DNA from: Arion vulgaris | Taxonomy: Eukaryota; Mollusca; Gastropoda; Stylommatophora; Arionidae | NCBI GenBank assembly: GCA_020796225.1 | Contig: CM036767.1 | Coordinates: forward strand, 20,528,927-20,592,926 | Reading direction: 5' to 3' | Length of the DNA stretch: 64,000 bases | Notes under the pieces: generated by a model | The model's database searches: none | Seen by the model: the letters and a program-made list of their open reading frames with translations, nothing else | What the model was told of the DNA's origin: nothing | Position numbers and translations under genes: made by a program | Shown: piece by piece, positions 12,701 through 27,700 of the stretch | Layout of the letters: each line of letters opens with the position of its first letter | Position numbering within the stretch: position 1 is the first letter of the stretch

Positions 12701-15700
12701 GCTGGATATTGTAGAAGGTAACACTTATTCTTGGTGCTTCACCGTGGATGCAGGCAAACTTACTGCCCACCGGTTCCCATGCAAATGCCAGCACTGTCTC
12801 TGTCAAATAAAACATTACACACATAATATATACAGTACCACATACAAGAATATAAATTATTACATCACAACAAATGGTGTATGTGGTCTTGGACTTTTCT
12901 CATTCGCTTGCCATGTTGCTTCTGACTGATGGCCTGCTTTCCTTATTATCGGTGTCCCCCACCATACAGCGTGCCTTCTCCAACTTTCAGAGGTAGTCTT
13001 GGACTTTGAATAACTTTTTGTTTGTAGTGCTCTTAATGAAGTTAATGATTGTGGCTTTCGTTCAAGATATATGTCCAAGTTACTCAGTATCTTCTCTTTT
13101 CTATTAAGTCAACCAGTTGCCATGATATACTGTCATCTTTTCACAGTATGACACCTAGAATTGTTTTAATATTTGTAATAACCTCACTTTGTGCATCGAC
13201 TTCTATCACTATTTTCTGTTTAGTCGCCGTCATAGTATTCCTTTTACATGGGAAGAGACAGTGAACACATCAGATTCATATTACAATACTTTACTAATAG
13301 AACATAATTAATTTACTTGCACAAGCATAACAATGTGTTGGATTGACAAACATGTCACATATCGAATCAGGAGATAGCAGCAGCAAATAAGCTTACATCC
13401 ACAGGAAGCATATTAACACTAGATGTCCGCCTGTGTGTTGCCGGGGAACAAAGAATAGTAACACTGCAACCTAAATGGCATGGCGACTGAGGTAGGGCCT
13501 ATGGAAGCTTCCCTAGTAAATAAAAAGCGTCACAGCAATCAGGGGTGCTGGCCTATTTGTAGATGCATAACTGGCACAATGTACAATTGCTCTTAGGTGC
13601 AGATCACATACAAATCACAAAGAGTGGTTTTAATAAGTGGTCGATAGGGAGCGTTCAAAGACAAGTGGTTATTCTAGAGCAAATACTAACAAACGACATC
13701 TATGTAGATAACCCCACAAGCAGGCAGTATGTGATTGCTTAAACCAAATGGTCGCTTAAATCATAAACATTTACCTTTCTCTTCAACCTTGTCCACAGGA
13801 ATTTGTTTTTCTCTGATACGAAACAGTTCAAAGTTGTAATAAACACCCTGTAAAAGTGTCGGAAAAATGTAATCAACAGATGGAAAATTAATGTATAAAA
13901 GGGAAATTTTTAAAAAACCAAAGTAAAACATGACATTTTGTACATGAAATTGTGATGAACAGGACAAGTCCAATCTTTGATATCTCTGCGCATTTATATT
14001 TTGAACAACCATTATTCAACTGCTTGTGTTTCACATAGAAAACAATTCAGAACCAAGATAGCATAGTGATTAGTACACTTGCTCAATTGCTACCCAGTGC
14101 AATCTACTCATGTCTACCCAGCATAAATTAGGTACCAGAGAAACTCTGGAAAGTAAAGGCTTATAATTTATCATTCAAAATAGTATCACCATTTCAGCAA
14201 CTGACATGTTGAAATCTTGATCAAAAGAATACCCTTCAAACTAGTTCTATTATAATGGGTTGGTTCAGAAGTGACCCCTGGCAACATAAGCAAAAGTGGA
14301 AATAATAACAGAACGAAACGCTGTAAACAAGACTAATTATAAAATGAGAGTATCAGCACAAAGACTGGCATCAAATGATTTCAGCCGAAAGATGGTGTTG
14401 TGAAACATCATGTACTCTCTTGTCACACAAAATAAATATTATACAATATTTGAACTCATACCTTCTTAGACCAGCTAACACCATCTCAGACAGGAAAACC
14501 AAAATTCCCATTTAATAGGGGCTGGTTATTGTATATATTTGATAGAACCCCAAATAAAAAAAAAAAAAATCTTTGCTAAATTCTATGAGTTCATGGTTAT
14601 TTATTGATTACAAATATTAATAATACTGATATTCCTTAGTGTTAAACTTAACTGTAACATAATGTAACCTTGACTTAGCATGTGTTGTTTTAAAAATGAA
14701 TTCATCTTTATACAACAATACTAGAATGCGAGGTCTTGTGACGGTTCTGTTTTATTTCCTAGAATTTTTAGCTGGGCTGTATGTTATCGGAGGCCATGGT
14801 TCAGATTATATAACACAATATTAATTGCATTTAAGCCTTGAATTACTACAGGACTTTTTTTTTTTACCCACCACCAAGTTAATTTTTAAACTGATTTCAG
14901 TGTGTCCACTAAAACTTTTAATAAAAATCAGCAACCACAAACACAGTTATAAGGTGGAAATGCACAAAGTGATAAAAGATGGGTGGTGGAGCTGAATAGT
15001 ACCCATACTCAGAAGTGATGCAAACACCAACACAGAACTGGCACATAGTGGACGCCATAGCGAAGACTAGAGGTAGATCAAAGATAACCTGGTGGAGAAA
15101 GATGGACCAACTTTGGGAAACACTGTACAACAGGATGTACTACCGAATATACAATGTGGAGATTTTGATGTTACAAGTGTATTGTTTTCTTGATCAAATT
15201 TTAAATGGTGTTTATTTTATAAATAAGAATTCATCACTGTTGTAACCTGTATCTTTGTTTTGTCTGATCAATAGAAGAATGGGAGTTACTCTGTGTGTCC
15301 AGTTAAATATGGTCAAAGAAGTAATTTTTAACAATATAGATGATCATGTGACTTATTTGTATAACTTTTTTTTCTGGATGTAGTAACCATTTATAATAAT
15401 TCCTCTTGTACCGTTATATGTTACATAGGGCCTGCAAAGCAATTTCTCCATACCACTCTATCCTGGGCAACTTGCTCAATTTCCTCCATGAAACTGAGAT
15501 ATTTCTTGCCTCTCTCAACAAAGTTCATTTCAGGGTCCCCTTAGGTTGTCCATTCTTTCTTGAATCCTTATCCCCCTTCCTTGCCTGCTATGATATTCGC
15601 TGATCCTTTCTTTTAAAGGTATGTCCAACATATCTCCATCTTCTCTTTCTTATGACAGTTGTTACTAGCGGTTGACCAGATATTTCTCTGATTTCATCAC

Positions 15701-18700
15701 TTCTCCTGAATTCGCTCCATTTTATATTCATTATTTTTCACAGACATCTATTTTCAAATGCATTCAACTTGCTTTCCATATCTTTAGTCATTTTCCTTCT
15801 CTCTCTGGCATAACCATTTATAATGGTGCTCTGAAAATTTGTAAACACCCTGTGTATTTAAATGACATGAATTAAGTTTTTTCGGTACAAAAATTTATTT
15901 TGAAATCAGCAAACACACTTGTTAATGGGAGACAGTAATGCTCTGGATTGCTGGTCAGCAAAATGTTATGGTTATGTTAAAGTGCTCAACTGATGAAGTT
16001 TCATAAATCTAAACGGGACTGCGACATAGGGGATGCATTGAGTGCAAAATGTTGATACTAATCCCTGTTTGTTTTCCCCCATGTCAGTTTAAGAATAGCT
16101 CCAGTAGAATGAGTTACACCTGGGCAAACTGTACATGATGGGGTTACAGAATAAATAAATGTTAATTAAAAGAACCAAACAGATCATTCTGATAATTATT
16201 ATTTTGCGACTTCTTTGTCGTGTCATGAAAGCGTTGTGGGAAGTTTCAGTTTTCTATCCTGTTCCAGGTGTGATGCGTCTGTAGTTTGATGTTGCATAAC
16301 TGATATCTATCCATTAGGTTCTTGGTCTTCCTCTGCATCCGGGTTGCTGGTTTAAGGGCAACAGGGTAATAGATCTGGTTTCACTCTCATTAGGTGATCA
16401 AACCAACATTTAGAATGTTCTCATTTCTCAATCTATCCCGCCCTGCAACATTGGTGCCTTTTCTTAAACAGTTCATTTCACATGTGTTCTTTCGTCTTGG
16501 GATTTGGTTAGGGACCATGTATAACATTGATAACAGAGAGTTGGTATAAATATGCAATATGTTATTCTTTTACTAGCTGTTAACTTACACCGTATTTGAC
16601 CTGATCCTTATCGTCAGCTTTTTTTACTTTGTTGTAACGATCTACTTTAACACACAAGTAATCTCCGCTCTTCTGCCAGTGCATCTTGCAGTCCGCTACA
16701 TTAAACAAGTTCCGCACACATAATTCAGTTCTGGAGGGAATCTCTATCAATGTGACACGAGCTGGAGTATTTGACATCTCTGGGACCCAGTAGGCTATAA
16801 TGTTGTCGGTGGGAGACCAGGAGAAATCTCTGTGAACAACGATTCAAGAGTTCTAAATTACTTCATAAAAACTATTAATCCATCTAAAATTGGTGCAACA
16901 TTTAAGAACTGTAATCAATGAAGATTTCAGAAAACGTATATTACATATAGCCAATGCCAGTCAAGATTGCTGGACAACAAAATTGCACAAACAAATTATG
17001 AAAATGCTTAAAACAATACAGGATCTTAAGTAATATTTTATTATATGGTTTCATGGGCGGGATTTTTAAATAATACAGGCAACTAATTTATTTATGTATT
17101 CAACAGTCAATTCTGTGTTTGTTATCTAAAAATATATTTGTTGCGATTATGATATTCTGGAAGACAGATGTTGTAGGAAGGCATGCTCCAAAAGAAAAAT
17201 GCAAACATTTTATACATGGTTATTAACAATCATCAACTCATTGCATTTTCAGTAGAATATACACATGTTTATAGCATTTAATATTCAACAATATACTAAC
17301 TTGCATCAAATTTGTTTCTTATATTATATTCTTATATATTATATAGTGTTCAATGAATAAATATTTGATGGTCATTCTGAATCGCACAAAAATGTATGAA
17401 GACATATTTTTGCCATTGTTAAATATCTGACACATACCTGACAGCAGTAACTTTGAGACTTTTCTTTTCCATGAGACCAAATGACTGTTGAATAAAATAA
17501 AACCAACGAGACATCAGTTTTCTGTTTCACCAGTTACACAGTGATATATTATTTTATGATCGTCAGGTATCTGCAGTTATTTTAAATTAATGATGAGCAC
17601 TCTCACCCGTGTGGTGCGGGGCCGAAGGAAGTAAAGAATAGTATCATAGCAACCTACAAGGCATAATGTAAGAGGCGACTGATGTAGTGAAGCTACCTTA
17701 GTGAATAAAAAGTGTCACAGAAATAGGATGTGCTACTTGTATGCGCATAACTAGTACAATATACAATCACTCTTAGGCTCAGATCACATAAAATCAGAGT
17801 AGTTAACAATCGAGTAGGACACATACTTCGAAGTGATCCAGAGACCATCATAAACACTGTCATGCAGTGGACCCTGGAAAGAAGAAAGAGGGACAGGCCA
17901 AAGACAACATAGTGAAAAACAATGACAGAGAGAGGTGCACGGTGGTAGGTCAGTCATGGGATCCACTACAAAGGATGGCTGAGCCCAATGAAGATTATAT
18001 TGCCCTATAAGATGTCACAAAGCAAGCTACTGACTAATTTGCCGGTCTGTGTAAAGAATAAAACTTGAAATCTTCCCAAACGATTTCACAAAATATAAAC
18101 AAAAGAAATATAAACACCAATTGTTTCATACTTAATTTCTGCCTTTACTTGTATGTTATATTTTATATTCTACTATATATCGTTCACAAATTTACACTCC
18201 CCACAGATTGGTAAATTTTGTGTGATATTCAGTTTGCCTGCATGTAAAAACAGCATCTTATTTATTGGTCTACAGACTGTTAAAAGGTCATTCCAAAGCA
18301 AAAGTAGTCTTGTGTTTCTTCTCATCCGCCCGAGTGGTTACCGGGCCCAAATGTGGGGTGTAAAGAATAGAACCACTGTTACCTGCCATGCATGTCGTAA
18401 GAGGCGACTAAGGAGGTCTGAATGAGATCGGATGCATGTGTCCGCTAGGGAATGCTAACCCGAAACAAATGCTTGCAGAAAACGGATGCACCAGGCGCAT
18501 AACATGGTGCAACGATCCCTCACAATGAGGAATGGGATAAAGGATTCTACGGTTGCCAATCTGCCTCAGAGGTTTAGCCACGCAGTAAGAATGTCAGAAC
18601 TACCATCACGAGGGTGGCCAAAACTTACTGCGGGAAGAGGTCAGCACAAATCATAGGAATTATATCCTACAAAACTGCCCCCAGTATGCAAACTTGAGAA

Positions 18701-21700
18701 GAAATAGGTGGCCCACTTACACTAGCGTCCAAGACAAACTGTATGGCGTGGCTGATAATCTGAGGCAGATGGCTGCCTTTATTAAAGAATCCGAAATCCC
18801 AATCTAGTGAGAACGAAGAAGTTTCTTCTCATAATATTCTAATATCACCTAAATCCTTCACTTAGGACTGCTAAGTGTCCATCTTGCGCCCCCACCCCAA
18901 AATGATATTATTTACTGCTAGGCCTACTTTCCTCCTTCATTTAACATTTTTTTAGGTAATGTTATAGCCATTATTTAAAGACTGAACTATCTTGAACATT
19001 TTAGCATAAATTATATATATATATGTCCCAATATAAACAGCAGCTACATATAGTCCCTAAATGGATGATACATTTACGAAATTCCTCCGTAAGAAAGAGA
19101 TCGGAGTAGACACGATGATGGTTCTGTCAATCAAACTAAATACACGCTTTCTTTAATTACAGGAAATATTGATTTGTAATTTAAAGGTAAGAAAATATGT
19201 TTGTATGTTTTACTTACTGGAGTTTCATATATACTAATAGCATCTTCACCTATCCTTGCAAAATAATCCCCATCGTGGTTCCACCTGTTCGAAAAGAAGA
19301 TAAAAATAGATGTTACACACACAGAATAGTTATAAAATAAAGTGTGTATTTGTTATTTCTATTGTCCTGTAATCCTTTGAGTTTATAGGAACGGTAGATC
19401 GGTTGTATTCTTATTTTCCAACTTGCCACAGAGTTGTTTAAAGATGAATCGAATCAAAATGCATTGTTAGTAAATTATAATGCCAGCTTGTAGTTGTTTC
19501 CGTACACTCCAGTCATGACAAGTAGACCCCACCTGAGTAGGAGTCTCCGCAGCACTAAACGCATAGAGTTGGAGGTTTCTAGGTCTGCAAGAAAGTCGGG
19601 TGCTCTCCCTCACGCACTATAGGAAAAATTGTGAAAACTCATACTTCCTGGGGGTTCTCTCTCCCGATCACCGTCCAGACCTACCCATAAATTCGATTCA
19701 TGTAACCTTATCACTGGTGTGTTTACGTCACATCTTCAGCACCATTTGGAGCTCTGGTGCTTATCATTCGGCGATGTGTCCGGTTTCAGTCAGCGCTTAC
19801 TCGGTTCGCTCTCCGTTATGTAGCCATCTAGTGTTTTTTACGGTGTCGGGTAGCTAGCCCAACCTCCTTAATCGCCTCTTATGACATGCGTGGCAGGTAA
19901 CAGTGGTTCTATTCTTTACACCCCAATTTGGACCCCGGTAACCACTTGGGCACTCAACAGCAACACTCAAGTCATGAAGTCAAAATTGTATCATGGTGAG
20001 GATGATTTTCATGTTAGCTCTTTCTTTTATTGATCTTTTAAAAAGAGACATGTCTAACTCGTTAATCTTGTAGGTTCATTTATTTTACTGTCTATATTTT
20101 TCTGGTTTTTTTTCAAGACATCTTGCAGAATAATTGTAGCAAGGGCTGAAGATCTTGTCATGTCTCTCTACTACTGAAGTCTTGTCTAATGCCATCCCAG
20201 ACGATAATAGTTGCTTGTATGGTTCAGATTTAATTAGCCAAGTGTTCCATGTTTAACTTGCAAAAATGTTTTGTATCTTGTGCAGAAGTGATGTCTACAC
20301 TTTCATAACTGAAACCTGTTAGCACTGCATATTTGGGTGTGCCATCACTATGTTCCCCAATCATTTACTCAGACGGCAGTGACTAAGCATGTTTCCATGG
20401 TCACTAGTTGAAGTAGGTCTTGGTCAGTCCTGCTTCACTGACCCATAATGATGTTATCTCCACAGTACCGTAGGCTAAATTACACAACAAATCTTAAGTG
20501 ATGCATGGTCTCTGGTATATCTTCTTCTTTGCGTTCGTTCTTTAAGACCAAATTTAATCAATCTTTGTGATTTGTTTGATCTTTGCCAAGAACGTGTATA
20601 CGTTGCACATTGGTTTGGTAGGCCCCTAAACGCATAGACTTCCACACACTTAGGACACATGCATCCGATTTCAGCCAAACCTCCTTAGCGCCTCTTACGA
20701 CATGCATGGCAGGTAACAGTGGTTCTATTCTTTAACCCCAAATTTGGGCCCCGGTAACCACTCGGGCGCTCTAGTATATCAATAAAGGATATGACATCAT
20801 CATTCTAAAACTTACTTGAAAATAGGCCAGGTACTCCTGCTCTCACAATGAAATCCTCTCTTCTTGACACCTGATAGTATATCCCAGATGATGATAGCTT
20901 GTGGGTCTTCATGGCTGTCTTGCATTGGGCTGAATGTCACTAAATACCTACAACAGAAGAGGTTGATTAGATTAGGAACATAATATTTTCTTTTACTCTC
21001 TCTACCTGGTACTGAATGCAGTAGATATTTCAGAAACAAAATAAAATTATGATGTTCCAACACAAATGTAATATTAGCCATGTTCAGTGGTATGGAAACT
21101 TTGTATGTGAAAAATATCATATCCAAATTGCAAACTTTGTCAAAATATCTGTTACAAAAGATGGTCTTAACTCCTTGTGGACCAAACGCAACACATCTGT
21201 TATATTTAAAAACATGGCTCTGCCCTGGTCCACTAATAGTTAAGTAAAACACAAACGGGGTGGGGGGTGGTGTGTGTGTGTGCGTGGTGGGGTGGGAAAG
21301 AAGTATGACACCGATACTATGTTTTGCTAGTAATTCCTTCCTTTCGCTCCTTGAAATATTGTCTATATATTCAATGCTGTCTCTTGTATGAACTTCCACT
21401 GTCTTTTGTAGCTCACACAGAGAGTCACGGTGTAGTTTTCTGTTGAGTGTTGTTTCGTTAGGCCAGTGAGTTTGCCTTAGTGTATCATATTCGGGGCAGC
21501 ACTCCGCTAGTTAGTAATCGTGTGCTGTGCTAATTCCAGGGTTCGAGACCAATTTGTGTCAACAAAATTTCTGGTGTGCACAAGGTGCACGGTTGGACTA
21601 CAGATTTCCTGACCCTTTACTTGGGGATCTAATATACAAGCACCCTTAGAAGTCAGAGCAAGACTCGCCTGAATGGCAAGGGACACCCATGATAAAAGGA

Positions 21701-24700
21701 AAGCCAGCCAGCACGCTCAGCCAAGTGCCATATTAGGCACCCTTTTTTTTGTCACACTGCTACTGGGTTGTTGCCCAGTGTCATGGTTTTCTGTTTTTGT
21801 CTTGCGCTGTTCTGGTGGCTTGGGTGATTGTTATTTTTTCTCTTTGACGGGATTCTGCTATGCCATCTAATCATCATTTTCGTGGTCTTCCTCTCGCCTT
21901 CTTTCCTGATGTTCTGTTGTAGAAGACTATACTGTGGAGTTTGAATGCAGTCTTCTACAACAGAACATCAGGAAAGAAGGCGAGATGAAGACCACGAGAA
22001 AGATAGTTCGATGGCATATATAACGGGCAGCAAGAATAAAATCGAAATAATTTAAGATTAAAGCTATTAATGAGTAGGACACATCCTCAGAAAACAGCGT
22101 ATACACATAATTAAAATTCATGATGGAGGAGCTGGATCTGACATTAAAAGCCAACTGAGTAGGGCATGAAGTGTACTCATGACCCTTCAGACGGTCTGGA
22201 AACCAGCACAATACAGCATCAGAATGCTATCAACTTTACTATACTGATCATAATGCTGGAACAAGATATGTCCAAACTCTTCTCCTTCCATACGTGTCTG
22301 TGAAAGATCTTATACATGATCTGGTAAATACTATCCCTAACCAAGAACTGCTTGCACAGTATCAACAAGAGAATATGAGCACTATCAAACAAAAGAGATA
22401 CAGGAGATGCATCTGACATTTCCACAGAGACTGTCATGAAATGTGCATTGAGATGGACACCAGAGGGTAAACAAGATTCGCGAAAGACCCAAAATGACCC
22501 AGAGGAGAATAGTAGAACAATAACCGCAAGCAATGAATCATAGCTGAACACAGTACAGAAGATGGCCAAGAATAGAGAAGAATAGTGTGCATTTGTTGCT
22601 GCTTTCAGCACCAGAGATTAGAGAGACATAACTAAAACATAAACAAATATACACCGGACTGGTACTTACATAGTGTCAACAAGAGAATATGAATACCATT
22701 ATCCAAAAGTGATGGTGATGAATCAGACATTTTTTTACGCACTGAGACTAACTTTGTCACAAAAACTGCACTGAGATGGACACCAGGGGGTAAACAAAAA
22801 TGATGGAGACCCAAAACTAATGTAGAAGAACAGGAACTGAAAGAATTTAATTACAAATGGGACACAATACAGGGATGGCCAAGAACAGAGAAGAATGACA
22901 TGCATTTGTTCCAATGGCATCACTGGCTAGAAAGAGAGACACTAGACTGGAAACCATCCAATATGATTGGATATGAGTGAAAACTTGACTACAAACAGAA
23001 CAGTACTCATTAATGCATAGATAGATATAGGAAACAAAGACGAACTAGGTCTAAGAAATTAAAATAACAAAAACTTCACATTAATTGCACACATCAATTT
23101 CTGTTAGAACAATAGTTGATATTCTAGATAGTATATCAGATATGTAAGACTCCTCATTGTTTATCAGATAAGAGATGTCTAGTATCATAATGTGAACCCT
23201 TTCCATCTTTACTTATTTAACATGATTTTGCAAATTCAAGATGAATTACATTGTTAAAAAACTGCAAGCATGCAACATGATCATTGATAACATTATCTTC
23301 CTTTTTCGGCTAGTCTTTTTAAGTACGCTACCGTAGCAAGTATCCTTTTTCGCAGGAAGTCTGTACCAATGCATTTATGTGCTCTTAATGTTTTAGTTCA
23401 TCATCATCAAATAGCTTGTCTTGAACAGAACTTTGCCACCTCAACAGTCCTTGAGAATTTATCTCCTTATTCTTCTAACCATGGCTCGAAGTTTTCATCT
23501 TGAACAGCCAATGCCAATTTATAGAATCTGCATGTGTTCTGTAATTGTGGATCCTCTCTCTCAAAGACCAGATGTCCCGCCTCTGCAATCGTCATGTTTA
23601 AACCACCAGTTACATCCTGAATCCATCTCGTCTTTGCCAGGATATCTGCTTCGATGATAGTCTTCTCTAGTCATTTGTGTCTCTTTATATGTCCAAAATA
23701 CTTCAACTTTCTTACTTGTAGCATCAGTCAGTTTTCTTTGATTTTGGTTCATTCTGGATAGATTTGTTCTCTTCTCTGTCCATGATATAGAGGACTCTTC
23801 TGTATCATTTATATTTAAAAGCACATGTTTTCCCACTGCCTTGTTAAATGTCCATGCTTCAGACCCATATGATAGTGGAGAGTAATGCCACCATTGCATA
23901 TATGCTTTTATGCAGAAGTCTATACCAATGCATTTATGTTTGTCTTAATGTTATGGTTACTGTAGCAAAGGTGCTAGTCCCATGATTAACAATATACAAC
24001 AAAAGTAACTTACTTTTCACATGGTGAGAAGTCAATCAATTGGACACCTTGGTGGCTGAATCTCATAATTTGAGAAAATTTAGGCCCACCCCATAAGGCA
24101 ATACCCTTCTGATGAAATGTTGCAAGGTAAGTTCCTTGAGGAGACCATCTGACATATGTTTCTGTCCATCTCTGCAAAAATGGGCAAAAACTATCATAAT
24201 TAAACAAAACAATATTAATATCATTTATGTTTTTAAAAAAAAAATAATGACACTTTATGTTTAACATTGCATCTTACAAGATTGAGTGGGATCTTTCGGA
24301 GAGCAAACAGCTGTCAGGTCGGTTGAGCTTCAACTGGGTACCAAAGTAGCATTGGAAAGTAAAGGCCTGTTTTAAGACCTCAGCGTTTGTTTTATTCGAT
24401 GTCCATGGAATTTCCAGCATTCTTCTGTAAAACCACATCTCTTTTGCTTCAGCGATCTTATTGCTTGTTCGCTGTCATACATAGGTATTGGTTCTATATC
24501 AACGGAGCACTAGTTTTTCGCAGTGTCATTGGTAGTGAATTCACGAATTGTGTTTTTCCATAAAAGCTGCTTTCGCTTGAACTATTCTACTATTAAATTA
24601 TGTTTTACATCTTCCATCTGATGTTAGGAATATCCCCAGATATGTAAACCGATGGACTTGTTTCAGTGTTGTCTATTTTGATATTGCATTGTGGTGTCAA

Positions 24701-27700
24701 TTCTATCTAAAAAGGATACTTTATCATAAAGAGTCACCAGGAGATACCAAAATCTGGAGTCACAAGTACAAACTCTTCACTGTCTGGAACAAGGGTGCAA
24801 ACTCGTGCTCTTAAGGGAATTGAAAACAAAACTACTTCTAAAGAACATGGTATTTGAATTCACATAACACTACTTACAGCTCTCTCTTCAGCCTTTGAAG
24901 GTTCTGGACTGTTGAGGAATATGGCAGTCTTTTCCCCCTCACCATAGATGACACTAAATTGATCATAGCAGTCCTTATTCTGTAGAAAACTGCGAACATT
25001 ACCCTGGAAAATAAAGCAACAAACAATTAAACTAAATCAAGTAGTAATGCATGAAATTTGAAATAGCAGAAACTAGATATATAATCCTTCATATCTGCCC
25101 CTACATACGCAAAAGAAACAGTACTACATGTGGTTCTCTCTTGTTCTTTTTCTGCCATTTTGATCATTCTTATTGTGGTATATAAACAGCCTTTGCCAAG
25201 AACATTTTTACGTGACATCTTCGGTACCATTTGAATCTCTGTTGCTTTGTCCTTCGACGATGTGTCTGATTTCTACCAGCGTTTACTGGGCTCGCTCTCC
25301 GTCAGCCTTTGACTGTCCCCAGCCGACTTTAGATGTTAGCGATAACCCACCCTCTAATAAACTGGAAGTCATATTCCAATAGGACACAAATGTGTACAGA
25401 CAAGTTACTGACAACATTTTATGCCCATAACATTCAACTTGATAGTGGTTATACTGTAGGGTGGTGTCATATGTGAGCCAGTATAGGAATCCAGCATGAG
25501 ATTTTATCTAACAGCAAATGACATCATATTGGTCCAGCCTCACTTAGGAATCAGATCAGCTTTTTTTGTTATCGCTATTTTGATGATTCTATCGTCAGGC
25601 CCATTCTTATGATGAAGTTTACTGTTGTCATCTCTGGTGCCATGTAGTGTGGTCAGCATCCTCCTTTCTAGGGAGGACATACAGAACAGCTTTGGTAAGT
25701 AAAATACAAACGGTCTGATGTTGACCACATCACGCGCTATTGATCAAAGAATAATATGCACCTAACAACTTACTCCACAGGGTATGAAACTTGTTCTTTT
25801 TATGGTGTCATATCTGATTGATAAAAAATATGGGATACTGCTAAAGCATATCCCATGTAGGATGTATAGCACAACAATATTAGTTTGGTGTGGCAGCAAA
25901 AAGGATTTTACAACAATCGATGTCAATAGCTAGAGACTTGGATTGCAGTGTCCAGGAAAGAGAAGAGCACAACAGACCCAGTGAGCAGGCTCAATAATCA
26001 ATATCGAACTGGTATTAGTCGCTGTACACTTGGATAAGAGACTGTGGAGAGAGCACTTACGGACATGTCTTAAGTGCAATGAGTATAATCCAAACTGAAA
26101 CATCACATTTTGCATAACTACAAATAATACTCACAACATCTTGGTAGGGTTTTATATCAGGTGGTTCCCACTCTTCTGGTATATTGACATATCTGTGAAG
26201 ACAATAAATTTTCTTAATTTTATAGTTAAAAAATGCATGTGGAAATCAATATTGTAACCAATATTCATAATTGTTAATTACAACTTTTGAACTCAATTTA
26301 TCTTACATTGTGCTAATAAATAAGAAACCATCAATTGATACAAAAAAATAATGACATACAATTGACAAATGTTATTTGAAAAATCACCAGTGTGTTGCAG
26401 GGTCCATAGGAAGCATAGAATAGTAACACTGCGACCTACATATCATGTTATAAGAGGTGACTGAGGTAGGGACCTAGAGAAGCTACCCTAGTAAATAAAG
26501 TGTTGCAGAAATCAGATGTGCTGGCCTACGTGTAGGTGCATAACTGGCACAATGCTCTTAGGCCTGGATCACATACAGATAACAGAGTATTTAACAAGCG
26601 GTTGATATGGAGCGTTCAAAGATTTCAATTATTCCACAATTTATTGTAATAGCATGCATATCTCACAGTGACACTTAATAAAAGAAGACATTTGATGCAA
26701 AGTATATCGCATAAACGTGATATGATAGAGGGAATAATTTCAATAATTCAATTTGTTTTATTTTAAGAAATACTACTTACTTCTCAAAATCTGAAAAGTG
26801 ATTGACCTTGAAGACGTGCTGTTTGTCTAACTTGTAACCATTTGTCATCTTGACGGCCTCATGTGCATGTTGTGGAGATGAAAACTCCAAAAACATGTAC
26901 CTAAAAACCAGGAACAAAAAAAAAACATTTCTTAAAAATATAAATTCTTACTTAAATTTACCGTACTACTTTCAGAGAAAAATTGGCTAAAACATATATT
27001 TGTATATGGCAATGATGTGAACAAAACAATCATTAAATAAAGTTAATATTTCTTCTTCTTCAGCGATCTCTGGTGCTTAGTTTACTGTGGACCACAAACT
27101 GGGCAGTCAGCTTCAGGTTTCCCCAAAGCTTAGTTTTTAGGTCAACCACGTGTTGCTTCTTAGCTCACGCATAAGAGGTCAGTCTTGCAGGACATGCTCC
27201 AATGTCACTGGCAGAGAGCTGTTTTGACTTATTCCTAGTCTATGTAAGTGTTTGTTGAGTCTACAGTGTCCGGTATGTAAGCAAAATATAATGACCTGGT
27301 CTGTTCTGCTTAGGTCTTTGAGGAAGTCCTTTCCATAATTACATTCAGTGTTTGCCTTTCAGTCTACTGCAGATTTTATGCGCATGAGGGTTCTGACCTG
27401 AAAAGACAGGGGTTAGTAAATTTGCTCTTTGGCACTGTGCTCCTTAGCCAAGACATCAGCACTCTCAGTGAAGTTAATACTTAAATGAAGCGATTGAAAC
27501 CTGCAAGGGAAAACAGAAAGACCTAAACAGATCTAAAGACAGTCTTCTTGAGAAGTTGGACTATCCAAGGAAACCAAATGGCCAGAGACCAGGAAAAGTG
27601 AAAGACAACTGTGGCCTATGCTCCACGAAGAGGAATTATGTAAAATCTAAAATAATAATGTTTAAGTTTAAAGACAATTGGCATTAGCAATCATTCTGCA

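Noticed and set aside
21049..21243. 64-residue plus-strand ORF
   Set aside because: Overlaps a TTAA MITE and intron sequence; no domain.
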